Below are positions 34,901-45,631 of a DNA stretch of 64,000 nt, in pieces (position 1 is the first letter of the stretch; each line of letters begins with the position of its first letter). The DNA is from Bilabrum cf. latius (Eukaryota; Bigyra: Bicosoecida; Bigyra; Bicosoecida), in the NCBI GenBank assembly GCA_965178125.1, contig OZ237752.1:558001-622000 (forward strand), given 5' to 3'. The position numbers and the translations under genes were made by a program. A model generated the notes under the pieces. That model had not been told where the DNA came from and made no database searches. It saw only the letters and a program-made list of their open reading frames with translations.

Positions 34901-37900
34901 GGCAACATGCCACCCGTCAATGGATCGGTTGCAGCCCGGACTATATCGGGGCAAGGAAATATCAAGGCGGTGCTAAGCCTGACGAATATCTCCACCAGCG
35001 GATGGGAGGAATCAGCTCCTGACAACCCCTACCAGTACGCCTTCTACGTTGACATCAATGGTCAACTGCCAGTAGGGCCGCTCAGCCAAATTGCTGCGAA
35101 CCCTGACGACGTGATCGCCAACTACTCATGCTCACCGCTGCGTGGTTACGCGCCCAGCCCATTTGCATCTGTGTACCTTCCTGAGGGAAGTTCCCCAACT
35201 GAAGTCACCCCCATGTCGTTAGCAGTTCTTGTGCGGGATAGTGCTGGATCCATCGGTGGAGTGGCAAGTTTAATATAGGTACACCCGGCCCTTGACTCCG
35301 GTACGACGGATGAATAGGCCAGCCAACTGCTCAATGAGCAGCTGCAGCGCCTTGAGTCGTCAACGGCCAGCCCGGAGGAAATCTTGGGAGGACTGGCAGG
35401 CCTGGGACAGATAACAGGTCGTGTCAAAGCAAATAATACCACAAGAGTCTCGCTTGGAGACGAAATTCTAGGCCAAGTGGAGCGGGTTTCCACACTTGCT
35501 GCACCAAGCGATACAGTACTCGGATTCGTGGCTGCTTCAGCCAGCGGAGTGCTTGGTGGTAACGGCACAGCGACCGATGCTCAGATTGGTAGCACTCTAA
35601 GTACTGTTGGAAGCTTGCTGGCCAGGCGATCAATGCAGGATTTAAATGAGACGGAGCCGGTGAGTTCGCAGACAACTACTAACGTGCTGGAGGTGCTGGG
35701 CACGGCGGGCTTGTAGCAGCAGAGAATGGGCAACTCTTCCAAAATGGCCCCTGTCTCTTCATCAATCTCGGAAAGCGCAGGTCTACTCGGACGGGCCATG
35801 CTGCTTGGTGCAGTGCCGGGCGAACGGCCGATTCGGGCGCGAAGCAATGCCGGTGGCCTCGATCTGACGGCCGCTCGCATGCCAGATGTGTCGCAGAAAG
35901 CCGGGGCATGCCAATCTGGTGGGGCAGTATTCCTTGGTGCAGTGTCGGGTGAGCTTGCCTCTGAAAATGATACTGCCGCCGCCATGGCGTTGGAAGCAGC
36001 ACGGGCACAGATCGAAGGCGATGGTACTCACATCTAGACAATGAACAGATCAACTGACGAGCCAGTGTCGAGTGGTGGTCTGGTCCTCGCCACCACAGAC
36101 TGCGGGGCTGTAGCTGCGATGGGAGCGATTGACGCCAGCTTCATGAGCTTTGGCAACCTGGTTCCATACCCGAACAATAACGACAGCATTCCGATCTCTT
36201 CATCCATCGGCGGCGGTAACCGTTCAGTTGTTTCCGCTTCACTTGGAACCCCGGTCGCGGTGCGCGTCGCCTCTGCTGCTGGAGATGAGGCGGGAGGAAG
36301 CGGGGCTTTGATGCTGAATGTGGAGCTTCCAGTCGTGCTTAGTGCAGACAGCGCAATGGGTACCGGCTCCATCGCTTTGGAGGCAGACGGATAGCAAGTG
36401 GGGTCTGCCGATACCGACAGCAGCCTGCTGGTTGGCAGCTGCTTGACGTGGGATCCCATTGACCTGAAGTGGACTGAGGACGGTTGCCGTGCAGCTGGGA
36501 TCAGCGCTGCAGGTGGGCTTATATGCGAATGTGAAGGGTCCAATGACTTTGCCTCCCGGCTTGAGCTGCTTGCCAAGCGCAATCTCCAGATACTCACCCA
36601 GGGGCTTTCGGGGCTGACCTTGGACGACGTGCTTGAGAACCCGCTTCTCTTCGTTGTGGTTGGGGCCATGCTTCTGTTCAGCATTGTGTGCCTACCGTAT
36701 GTGCATTGCCTCGATCTCAAAGACGAGACCGTGTTCGCTGGTCGGCTTGCCCGGGACCCGGACGTGCAGCTGGCCATCGGTCTGGAGGCGATCGAGTTGG
36801 TCGGAGTACGACTTGGCAAAGTGATGGACCAGCTTGAAAACGAACCCAGGACGGGTGGAACAGTGGGTTGCACTTTGACTGCCGAGGAGGTTGACCGCGC
36901 CACTGATGCTGCCGCTGAATCGCTGCACGTGCTGCGGCAGGGAATTCTCGACTGCACCAGTTTCAGTAGGAAGGATTTCGATCGGAGCGCAGAAAGCACG
37001 ATGGGCTTCAAGAACGATGCTTTTGCTAGGCTAGGTCTCATGCTCAAGCAATAGAGACAGGAAGACTCGAGCTTCTCTGGTGCTGGATCCGCTAACAGTA
37101 CTGACTGGACAGCAACACGACTCGGTGACTTGCCAGGCCGAACTCGCTCAGAGCTTGGTGTGGAAGGCCGGTCGTGGCTAGCCACGTTCGGGTAGCACCT
37201 TGTCAGTGAACGCGGTAGTCCTGCAAGTGAAAATCCGCACATTGGCAAAATACGGAACAGAGCAGTCGAGTCGAAGCCACTCCGGCAGGGCCGGCAAGAT
37301 GCCGCAAGTCATATGTCGCGATGTCCGTGTTGTTCACTGGGTCCGTCTACAGCCTTCAAAGCCGTTGCTAGGGCATTCAACAAATCATTTTAGTCAATAT
37401 CGAGGGATCGACCGGCCAGTACGAAGCGGGATCGAGGCAAGATTGGCAAAACAGGCACAAAGAGATCAACAAGCGATGCCTCAAGGGCGCGTTAGATTGC
37501 TAGAGATGAGGCACTTGAACAACAGCTGGATACTGAACTCCGCGAATTGTCCAGCGATAGCAGCTGCGCAAGACTGTGGCACATGCGTCGAGAGATATGC
37601 CAGCTGTGGTGGGTCCGGACAGTGTATGAGCATTTGTGGTGTAGCGTCTGGTCGCGGTTCAAGTACGATTTGGCTCGATTTGTCAGGTTGGGGCAGCTGA
37701 CAGGCTCCATGGCAATAAGCATGCTAGTGACAGCTGTGTTCTTCTCTCTCACAGGCGTGAACAATGGGCCAACCTAGCCGCCCGACATGCCAAGTGGAGC
37801 TGCACCCCTAGATGGTACCGACACCGGCGGGGCTTTTCCACAGCCTGCCAATGCTACGTTCGTGGACACTACCGAGCCGATGACGCAGGTTCAATCCATC

Positions 37901-40900
37901 GGTATATCAGTGTTGGCATCGGTGCTTTAGATCCCATTCACGGTTTTGCTGACAATGCTCATGAGCTGTGCTAGCGAAGCGAGGTACAAGAGCAAGTTCT
38001 TCACCATGTGGAGAGAGCAGGAGATCAGAACGGTTGCAGAGGAGCATCTCGATAAGCACGTCTCCATCCAACTCCGCAGAATCAAGGAGCAGGTGGCATC
38101 CCGCGCGCAGTGGATCGAGACCTCAGACCCCTCCAAGGTGCAAGGTGCGCACCTGGACGACATCAGGCAGGTTGCTGACCTCGCAGGAGATGAACTCTCC
38201 ACGCAACTGGCGCTCGATGTGGCTAGCAATGCCCGCGGTACTGCCGGCTGGTAGAGAGAGAGAACAAGTCCGGTGCGAACAGGCCATGTGGCAATGTACG
38301 ACGGTCGTGTGGGACAAGAGCAGGTGGCTGCTAGCCCCAGCAATGAGTCGTGCGCGCCAGACTTGCAATCCTTGCAGCTAACGAGAAGCCAGCAGTACCT
38401 TGCGTTCACGCAGGCCGTTCGAGAACTTGGTGATACCATGTCAGCAGGTGCGCGGTGCGAGTTCACGACCTGCGGCACGCGTTGCAGTTGCTGCTGCTGC
38501 TGGCCCTGCTGCCCCCGGTGGGGCCCGGAGCAACTGATTCTCGACGAGGCGTCAGACAGGGCTCTCGACAAGACTAAGCCGGGCACAGCTCCAAGTGAGA
38601 AAGAGACTATCGCTAAGCGACTTCACAAGCTGCGGGTCACCGCACTTAGACGAGGGGCGATGCTGGGGTGGCCCAGGCTGCTTCCAATTCTCCGAAGAAC
38701 GCTGGGAAAGGTTCTCTTACCAGAGACTCACACACGTCAGGACACTGGAGGCGCGGGTGGCTCCAGTTAGGGCTCACAACGACGCAGAGCAGAAGCTGGA
38801 GGAGCCACCGGTGCGTCCACGGGTAGAACTCAAATCAAGTTGACAGATGGCGAGATACAGCAGATGCTCATGTGGGATCTGGGCAATATCAACTCATCTG
38901 ACCCCTACTTTAGGACAAGAGCCCTGAAAGCCGCGCTGCTTGTGGTTGATTCCATCCCGAAGGTGATACCGGCGGCCGAGCTGGGCTGGTTTGACCCTCC
39001 GAAGTGGCTGCATCGGTGCTGTTGCGGCTGTTTGCCAGCGCTGTTGGGACGTTCCAGGGTAGAGAAATCGCTCTTCCTGCTTCATGCATTCGCGCTGGAG
39101 GGCCGCCCAGTCGGGTGCTGCGTGTCTCGGCCTGCCGAAAGCGATCAAGCCATCCAAGGCGTGTCGCCCGAAATTGCTGCCGAGGTGCTCAAGCATGAAT
39201 CCGTGCTGGAGCAATCCATTGATCAGGAGATTGATAGGCTCATACAGAAGATCAAAGCTATTCCCAAGGTAAGCAGCGGCCTTGCTACGGACGAGGCATC
39301 GGGAATCTAGTAGCGTAGTCACAACGATAAATCGGTATGTTGCCATTGCGCCAATATGTGTTGCTTAGGCAGCAGTGCCACGAAGCCAAACGCAAAGCCG
39401 CGATCAGGTCGAGGGACAGAGAGACGGCCACAGCCCGTGCGCGAGTCCTGTCACATCATGGAACACACGCACTGCGGGGCCCTCGACCCATTGCTCTGCA
39501 GGTGCCGCGTGGTAAGGAGCCACGTGGTGGGCAACACGGACCTCATGGCAGTGAGCGCCGCAATAGAAATGGATCGATGGGCTGGCAGTCGCGGCTCTAG
39601 TGCAGGAGCTGCAGCAGTGGGCGATGCTGCGGTGCCAGTCTCCGTGGGGTCCAAGCCTAGATCATTCGATAGCAGCGAAGAAGTATCAAGCGCCGGGACC
39701 CACTCTACGCAAGCTCTGCCGGCATCTGCTCCGCCAACAGACATGTCCGATCACACCAGTACTGACGGTGACTCTGCCACAGCCATATCGCTGATTCCAT
39801 CAGAGATGGGTGGGGAGAAGTCCAGCAGCGAGTAGGCTAGCAGCAGCATCAGCAGAAGCCTCGAGCTTGACTTCTACAAGGCAGTGCAGGCCAGTCAGAT
39901 CGGCACAGCGATGAAGGCAGCACATGGCTCCAAGGAGATCAACAGCGATGATTTCTTTCGCATGGCACTACAAGCTGTAGATGGTGTGAACACATCGCGA
40001 TTTTCTGCTCAGCACGGAGTCGAGCCCTCACATAAGACGCACGTGAACGACCTCGGTGTGGCATACTGGCTGGCAGAGCACCGCGTGCTGGAAGCCCCCG
40101 AGCTGGAAGCAAAGGTCAGGCTCACCATCGCAGAGATGCAAGGCAAGGACCGGTGGTCGTGCCTGTATGGAGTCGCGTCCTTGGCATTTCTCACCGTCCT
40201 CATCTCGTTTGTGCTGTACTTTGTCTTGTCTTTCGGACTCTTCTACACGCCCGATGTCACCAACACGTTCATGGTGGTGTTCTGGCAGGCACAGTTTACG
40301 ACGATTTTCCTGACACAGCCTGTCATGGTGATGATCGTACTACTGTGGACCGTCGGGTTCAGCCCCGAGGCCAGAGAAACGTGCAGCTGGGTCCCGGGAC
40401 TGCTGGCTGCGGGGGCTGGCGTATCCGTAGCTGGCGTTGGCACACTGACAGGCCGCCTCCAGAACATGGTCTTGCTATAGGCTACCGGTGCCACTGCGGG
40501 GCTGGACAGTGCCAGCAGCTTGATGCTCTTCGGGCAGTCCGCGGTCCTCTCCGAGATGCTCGTGGCGAGGTCCAACAGAAGGGGCCAAGGCAGCTCGGCA
40601 GGCCTGTCTTTCGGCTCGGGTTCCCCTCAGGACTCGATCGCAAAGGTGTACGCACGCGTGCGGCACTCGTACGCATCCCGCATAGCTCGTGGTGCCATCC
40701 GGCGCATGCTCGAGGCTAGCGGGTACAGCTGCGAATGGACGAGACGACAGCGTGAAGCCGAGGCATGGCGGACGCGCCTGGCTGTCCTTGCCCGCCTGCA
40801 GGCCGAGCCTTGGCAGCTGGAGAGGCTCGAGCGCAAGGTCAAGCTGCAGGCCAAGGTGATCCTTGGCGATGGAGTGCAGCCCCCAGCGGAACTGTAGCCA

Positions 40901-41248
40901 GAGCAGCTTGAGCTTGAAGGCCCAGGGGTTTCGTCTGTTTCGGCACCCAGATCGAAGCGGGATAGCCTCGCCAAGTCCGTGGAGTTGGGCGGCAGTTTCG
41001 AGAGCTCAGGAGCTGATGTCGCGGCCGGGGAGGACAAGGGGGGTCACTTGCAAGCTGAGTGCGTCAGCACGGCTGCTGCCGCCGATGTTGACGACGCGAA
41101 GGCCTCCTTGGCCACTCCCGACCAGCTGGACACGCTCTAGATGCTACTGCGAAAGAACGCCGTGGCGTTGCACGTTGCGCTACTGGTCACTAGGGGTCTT
41201 GTGCGTCCTGGCGCACGGCTTCCTATGGCCAAGCTCCACTGGAAATGA
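25994..41248 (+). CDS. Giant polycystin-1-like membrane protein with five FG-GAP beta-propellers, REJ-like region and GPS motif
   Basis: 5,084 residues in one uninterrupted 15.3-kb frame with 38 TAGs and no TAA or TGA until the stop. A signal peptide (start ATG 25994 or 26012) is followed by about 29 FG-GAP repeats with integrin-like calcium loops (for example GDVDGDGNTDVAVGAP). Pro/Ser linkers near 29870, 31200 and 32530 divide them into blocks of about 1,257, 420 and 410 residues, so five seven-bladed propellers are likely. A REJ-like region (LPANSLRAGVAYNF) runs to ~36400. The GPS motif (Cys 3483, 3498, 3511, 3513) precedes TM1 (~3549-3570). YEHLWCSVWSR and the next two helices match the polycystin-1 membrane region. 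TM4-TM5 lie at ~4726-4788, with LTQP conserved. No PLAT or channel domain was seen. A surface adhesion or signalling role is inferred. Confidence 0.82.
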
Positions 41249-41364
41249 TTCATGGATCGGAGTAAATCAGATTGAATGTTGTAGGTTTTGCTGACTTTAT
41301 CACTGTAGTAGGGCTACGTAATTGATTTAACTGATAATCTTTCGTCGATCATGTTTCGGAATTC

Positions 41365-43504
41365 TCACTGCCCTAACCCTCGCACGACGGCATGGGACGC
41401 ACCTGACCCTTCCAGCACCTCGAGCCGCTGCAGCCGCACGAGAAGCTCACGAAGCCTCCCCGCTTTAGCTGAATCACCTGCACTGATGGCATTCGCCCCT
41501 CTCGTCCCGCTGCCAGTCGACCTAACAACGCGGCCCCTGGCATGCGCACCCGCCCCATGCACGCCGCCCCAGGCAGCGTCCTTGCTCACTCCCTCGACTG
41601 CCTAAGCCAGCAACACAGAAGCACAGCGACCGCTTTCATCCCGAGCGCCCACGCACAAGTCCGCCACAAACTCCTCCTCCTCTTCATCCCCCTCGCCTCC
41701 CTCCCCTGCCTCGATCAGCGCCTCGATGGCCTCCTCGTGGCCACCACTGCACGCCCACATGAGCGCTGTCCAGCCTGTCGTGGGAAATGACGCGCTGGAT
41801 GCAGATGAAGCAGCACTTCTGGCATCGGCGCCGCTGTCCTACCCTTTTGCAAGTTCAGACTATACACCAGCTCCCAGTGCTTTTTCTTCGCTGCCCTTCT
41901 TCGGTGCAGCGGGTCCACCCGAGGCGGCAGCCACGTCCCACCCAGCAGGGTACTGCCTGGCAGAGGGATCTGCTCCGTACAGGAGGAGGTCTCGGACCAC
42001 GTCGCCGTGCCCGCGGGCAGCCGCGTACATGAGCGGGGTAAACCCCGACGAACGTTCGGCGAGGTACATGTCGGCCCTCAGCTTTGTGACGAGCAGCCTA
42101 ACAATGGCCCTCTGTCCCTCGATGCAGGCGGTCATGATGGGCGTTGTGCCCCGGATGTTGGGCGTGTCCACAGGGAGCATGCAGCCGGGGGTGGTGCACA
42201 GCAGTTGAATGCAGCCCGCCCTGCCAGCCTGGCACGCAAACGTGAGGGCAGACCTGAGGCCGTCGGGCTGCGAGGGACGGAGAGAGAGGGTGCATGGGAT
42301 ATGAGCGGCAGCATAGGGGGTGTGCCGGGACGGAGGAGAGCGCACATCGAGTAACGAATAGAGAGAACTGGACTGCTGCAAATGCCAAGCATAGTGCCAC
42401 CTAACGCCAGCTAGAGCTTGACAATAAAGCAATTGCGTACCCTCTCGCGAACGGCAACAGACCAGCGGCAGCAACAGAACCAAAGGGACTCAGAGTCAGA
42501 AATCTCACCGTGAGCGCGGCTGGGTCCGCGCCTGCCTCCAGAAGCACGGATACGACTGAATCCGATCCAAAAGTGCACGCTACCATTAGAGGGGTGCGGC
42601 CGTCGGGCAGCCGAGCGTGCGGGTCCTCCCCTGCCGCGATGAGCTCGGCTGCTGCCCGGCCTGCATCGTGCCTGGCTGCCTCGAAGATAACGGGGCCTGC
42701 GCGGATGCCTGATTTGACCTTGCGCTAGCGCTTGCTGCGGCCTTGATTCTAGGTTGGATCCTCAAAGGTGGGCGTTGTGCCGGGTATGCTGCCGGAAGCT
42801 CCTCCTGGTGCAGCTCCTTTCCCACTGCGATCAGGTGCAGGCCCTGCCCGCGGCAGCTCACCCGCCAACGCGCCGGCTCGGATGAGCTCGCCAACAACAG
42901 CAGGGAAATCATTCCGGATCGCTAGTCGCAGTGCGGACAACCCGTCGTTCCTTTTTGTGAGTACATCTGCGCCCTTGGCGACCAATACCCGAAGGCAATC
43001 CAAGTGCCCACTTTCCGCAGCAAACATTGCTGGAGTGTTGCCGTCGCTTGTCTGGCAGTTTGGTGAGCATCCCGCATCAATTAGCAACAGAGACGAGCCG
43101 GCATGGCCAGAGCCTGCCGCAAGATGCAAGGCGGTCTCTCGTGTTTGAGCAAGTTGCATCCGTGCGCTGGCACCACTCTCCAGCAACAAACGCACCACAG
43201 CATCGTGGCCACCTTGGGCTGCCTAGTGCAAAGCAGAGGTTTGAGAATGTAGGGTTTTCTCGTTTGCAAAAACCTCATCCGTGTGGCTCTACAACCTAGC
43301 TAGAACTTGCTTTACCTTCTCCACGTTGCCAATGGACGCCCATTTACACAACTCAACAAGGCGTTTAGACTATTCTGTAGCAGATGACTATTGCGCTGAC
43401 CTTTCGTGTGAACTGGTGCCCCACACAACCCGATATGCTACAAAAAGCGCTCCGGTTGCACCAAGAGCGGCAGCCAGCGGCCACACGAACTACGATCTAC
43501 TCAT
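41365..43504 (-). CDS. Membrane-anchored ankyrin-repeat protein (2 exons)
   Basis: Exons complement(42509..43504) and complement(41365..42267), 632 residues. ATG 43504 gives an N-terminal hydrophobic helix (FVWPLAAALGATGALFVAY), probably an anchor. About eight ankyrin repeats follow, including TSALHQAAQGGHDAVVRLLLE (Gln in LHQAA from TAG), ETALHLAAGSGHAGSSLLL, NTPAMFAAESGHLDCLRVLV, FTPLMYAAARGHGDVVRDLL and WTALMWACSGGHEEAIEAL. Ten TAGs occur, five of them in the first 100 codons, so standard-code prediction misses the whole N-terminus. The stop TGA lies in CAGTGAGAA. Ankyrin repeats mediate protein contacts; the partner is unknown. It is convergent with the polycystin-like gene, with 116 bp between stops. 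Confidence 0.88.
42268..42508 (-). other. Intron of the ankyrin gene
   Basis: A 241-nt intron with donor GTGAGA and acceptor CCCTCGCAG after a pyrimidine-rich run (CTCTCTCTCCGTCC). Phase 0 splicing joins GADPAALT to PDGLRSALTFACQAG and restores ankyrin spacing. Confidence 0.88.
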
Positions 43505-43838
43505 TCAAGATTGAGCTACTCGCAGTAAGTGGTCAAAGACTAGTTGATACTACAGTGATTTAGCGACAGTTCGTGCGTGAGTTGATGCAGAATTGCTAAT
43601 ATCGCCCCGGCGGTCATGTTCCAGGGCGCCGCGCAGATATGCCAGTAGCGGAACCATAACCAAAAGACCCCCCGCTAAAAGTGCCGGCCACACAAACGCG
43701 AGAGAGGAGACAGCGACACCAACATCGGGCTTCCTCGTCGGGCCTGCTAGTCGCGGCGCATATACCTGTCCAGCACATACGCGCTCGCTCGGTCAGCAGG
43801 AGTCGCTGCCAATCCTCCACGACGAGCGGTCCCACCGC

Positions 43839-44456
43839 TCAGTGAAATGAACCACCTTGGCATCGATGAGACCATGCCGCCCCGCAAACCGAGCCCCCTG
43901 GCCCTCTGGTTCTCGCGTTGAGTGCCTGCCCGTGGTCTAGTAGATCACTCGGAAGTGTCTGCGACCTGGTAGGCCTCGATAAACACGCTCGCTCTAGCAC
44001 GTGGCACCGTGGCGAACTGGCATCTTCAGGCTGGACTCGGCTCTGGACAGAGAGCTACGCATGCAGCCAAGACTCGACTTCTTGGGACCTGGCGGCGCGG
44101 ATTGTGGCTCGCGCCACTCCTGCGTACTCTCTGGTGACTGCATCGACTGGAGCGGGTCTGTCGTGCGCAAGCGGAGATGAGGCATCCCAGAGGAGCCTCT
44201 CCACCTGCACTCGCTCAGCCAGTGCCGTCACATGGCTCTGGTTGTGCCCTCCTTCGGTGCCTTCGAGCAAACGAATGACCGCCAGGGATGCGGGACGTGT
44301 CGGCTGCTCCCCAGCCAGCTGCCTCGTCACCCATGCCCGGAGGTCCTTTACCTCCAGGCGCCAGGTTTCAGTGGCCCCACCGCACAGCTCCATACGGGCT
44401 GCCTTCTCGGCTGGGCTGCCCAGGAGTTCTGAAGTGCGGGCTGTGTCCCACACCAT
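43839..44456 (-). CDS. Doubtful ORF, no recognised domain
   Basis: A 205-residue frame from ATG 44456 through one TAG (44055-44057) to TGA. It is open about 75 bp upstream of the ATG. The composition (ARTSELLGSPAEKAARMEL, then many Arg/Ala/Glu) is protein-like, but the last 60 residues look random. It could be part of a decayed mobile element, an exon of an unassembled gene, or chance. It has no resemblance I can name. Confidence 0.25.
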
Positions 44457-44599
44457 GCCATAGCGTGGGGTGACATCAGTTTCCGGAACGGGTGGACGGG
44501 AGGGGATTTTTTGGGGATCTGATATTTTGTGGACTCAACTCAAAAGCGCACGCTATCACGAAGAAACATCTGGAACGAGGGCCCGGGACCTACCAGACT

Positions 44600-45382
44600 T
44601 CACGCTTCAGCTGCAATGGCCTAAACCACCTAAGCTCCACCCTGGGGACCCATTTCCCCATGGGGAGCGTCAGCATTCACGTTCCCTCCGGCGCCCGTTG
44701 CCGGCACCCCGTCCTGCTGCCCGTTCTGAGCCAACCCTGCCTTGACGTTGGCGATCGCCACGGCGAGGTTGTTGTTTTCGGCTGCCCCTACAGCCAGGCT
44801 GGCAAAGTCCTCTCGGATCGCCCTTGCGAGCGCCCGTTTGGCCTTCGCTGCAGCCCTCCTCGATCCCTTCGAGACAAAATCGAGGATCCTTGAGTGGTCC
44901 TGCATGACCCGTGAGTACATAGTGTGGTACACACGCTGTTCCCCGCGCACGTGCTGGTGCTAGGCGGCAACGGAGAGGCGAGCCTTTGCCACGGAAGACC
45001 ACGAGAGGCGCGCGTTGGCCGGACGAGTCGGAACCCGCCGCCCTTTGTCCTCCTGCCTCTTCTTCCGCAGCTTATCGAGCACCTACAGGAACTCGACCGA
45101 CTTCTCCCCGATCCCCCCCAACACGTCCACCACAAAGGGTACGACCCGCACGCCACTGCGTACCGCCCCTTTCTGCGTCCTCACGGTCCCAGGACACCAA
45201 GGGGATTTTTTCAAAACCGTTGTTACGTGTGATTTCAAGAAGTGTAAATAATATTTAATGTCGGGAACGGATGCTGTCCAAAGGCAGTATAGTCCTGGGT
45301 TTGTGGAAAAGACATACTGTCCGCGAAAATAGAATGCAGGTCTCCGCTCCGTAGGAATCGCGGACCAAGTGCTCAGCCCAGA
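44600..45382 (-). CDS. Doubtful open frame, possibly an exon or retroelement remnant
   Basis: An open frame of about 260 codons with four TAGs between two TGAs. Its first ATG is at 44920. The reading RVVPFVVDVLGGIGEKSVEFL followed by QVLDKLRKKRQEDKG looks like genuine protein, and the segment after it is Ala/Arg-rich and helical. The lack of an early ATG argues for an exon of a spliced gene or a fragment. Similarity to the tail of LINE reverse transcriptases crossed my mind but I cannot support it from visible motifs. Confidence 0.3.
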
Positions 45383-45631
45383 TCAATGGTACCAGGCTGC
45401 TTGTGAAGACCATTCCAGCTCTCAAATTATCATCAGAGTGTATCCGCGTCAAGCACAACAAAACCTCGGCGTGGTTTCCGCTTGAGAGAGATTGTATTAC
45501 TTACAACAGGCCAAGTAGAACAGGTACGTACGTCATGCATCATGTTTAATTGGCCGGAGCAAGTTGAACCTGCCGTATAGTTTCACTATTAAACCGCAAC
45601 CCTAGCTCCAATTGCAGGTTCAAAAGGCACC

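Noticed and set aside
43200-43250. TAG as leucine (ankyrin LH-TAG-AA is usually LHLAA)
   Set aside because: LHQAA is also common in ankyrin repeats, and the SPPL LQD and homeodomain Gln44 positions require Gln. Leu would also be unfavourable at the many polar coiled-coil positions.
43918-44463. Plus-strand 181-codon frame in the doubtful region
   Set aside because: Ser/Arg/Cys-rich without motifs and antisense to a more protein-like frame. Neither strand is secure, so it was not listed.
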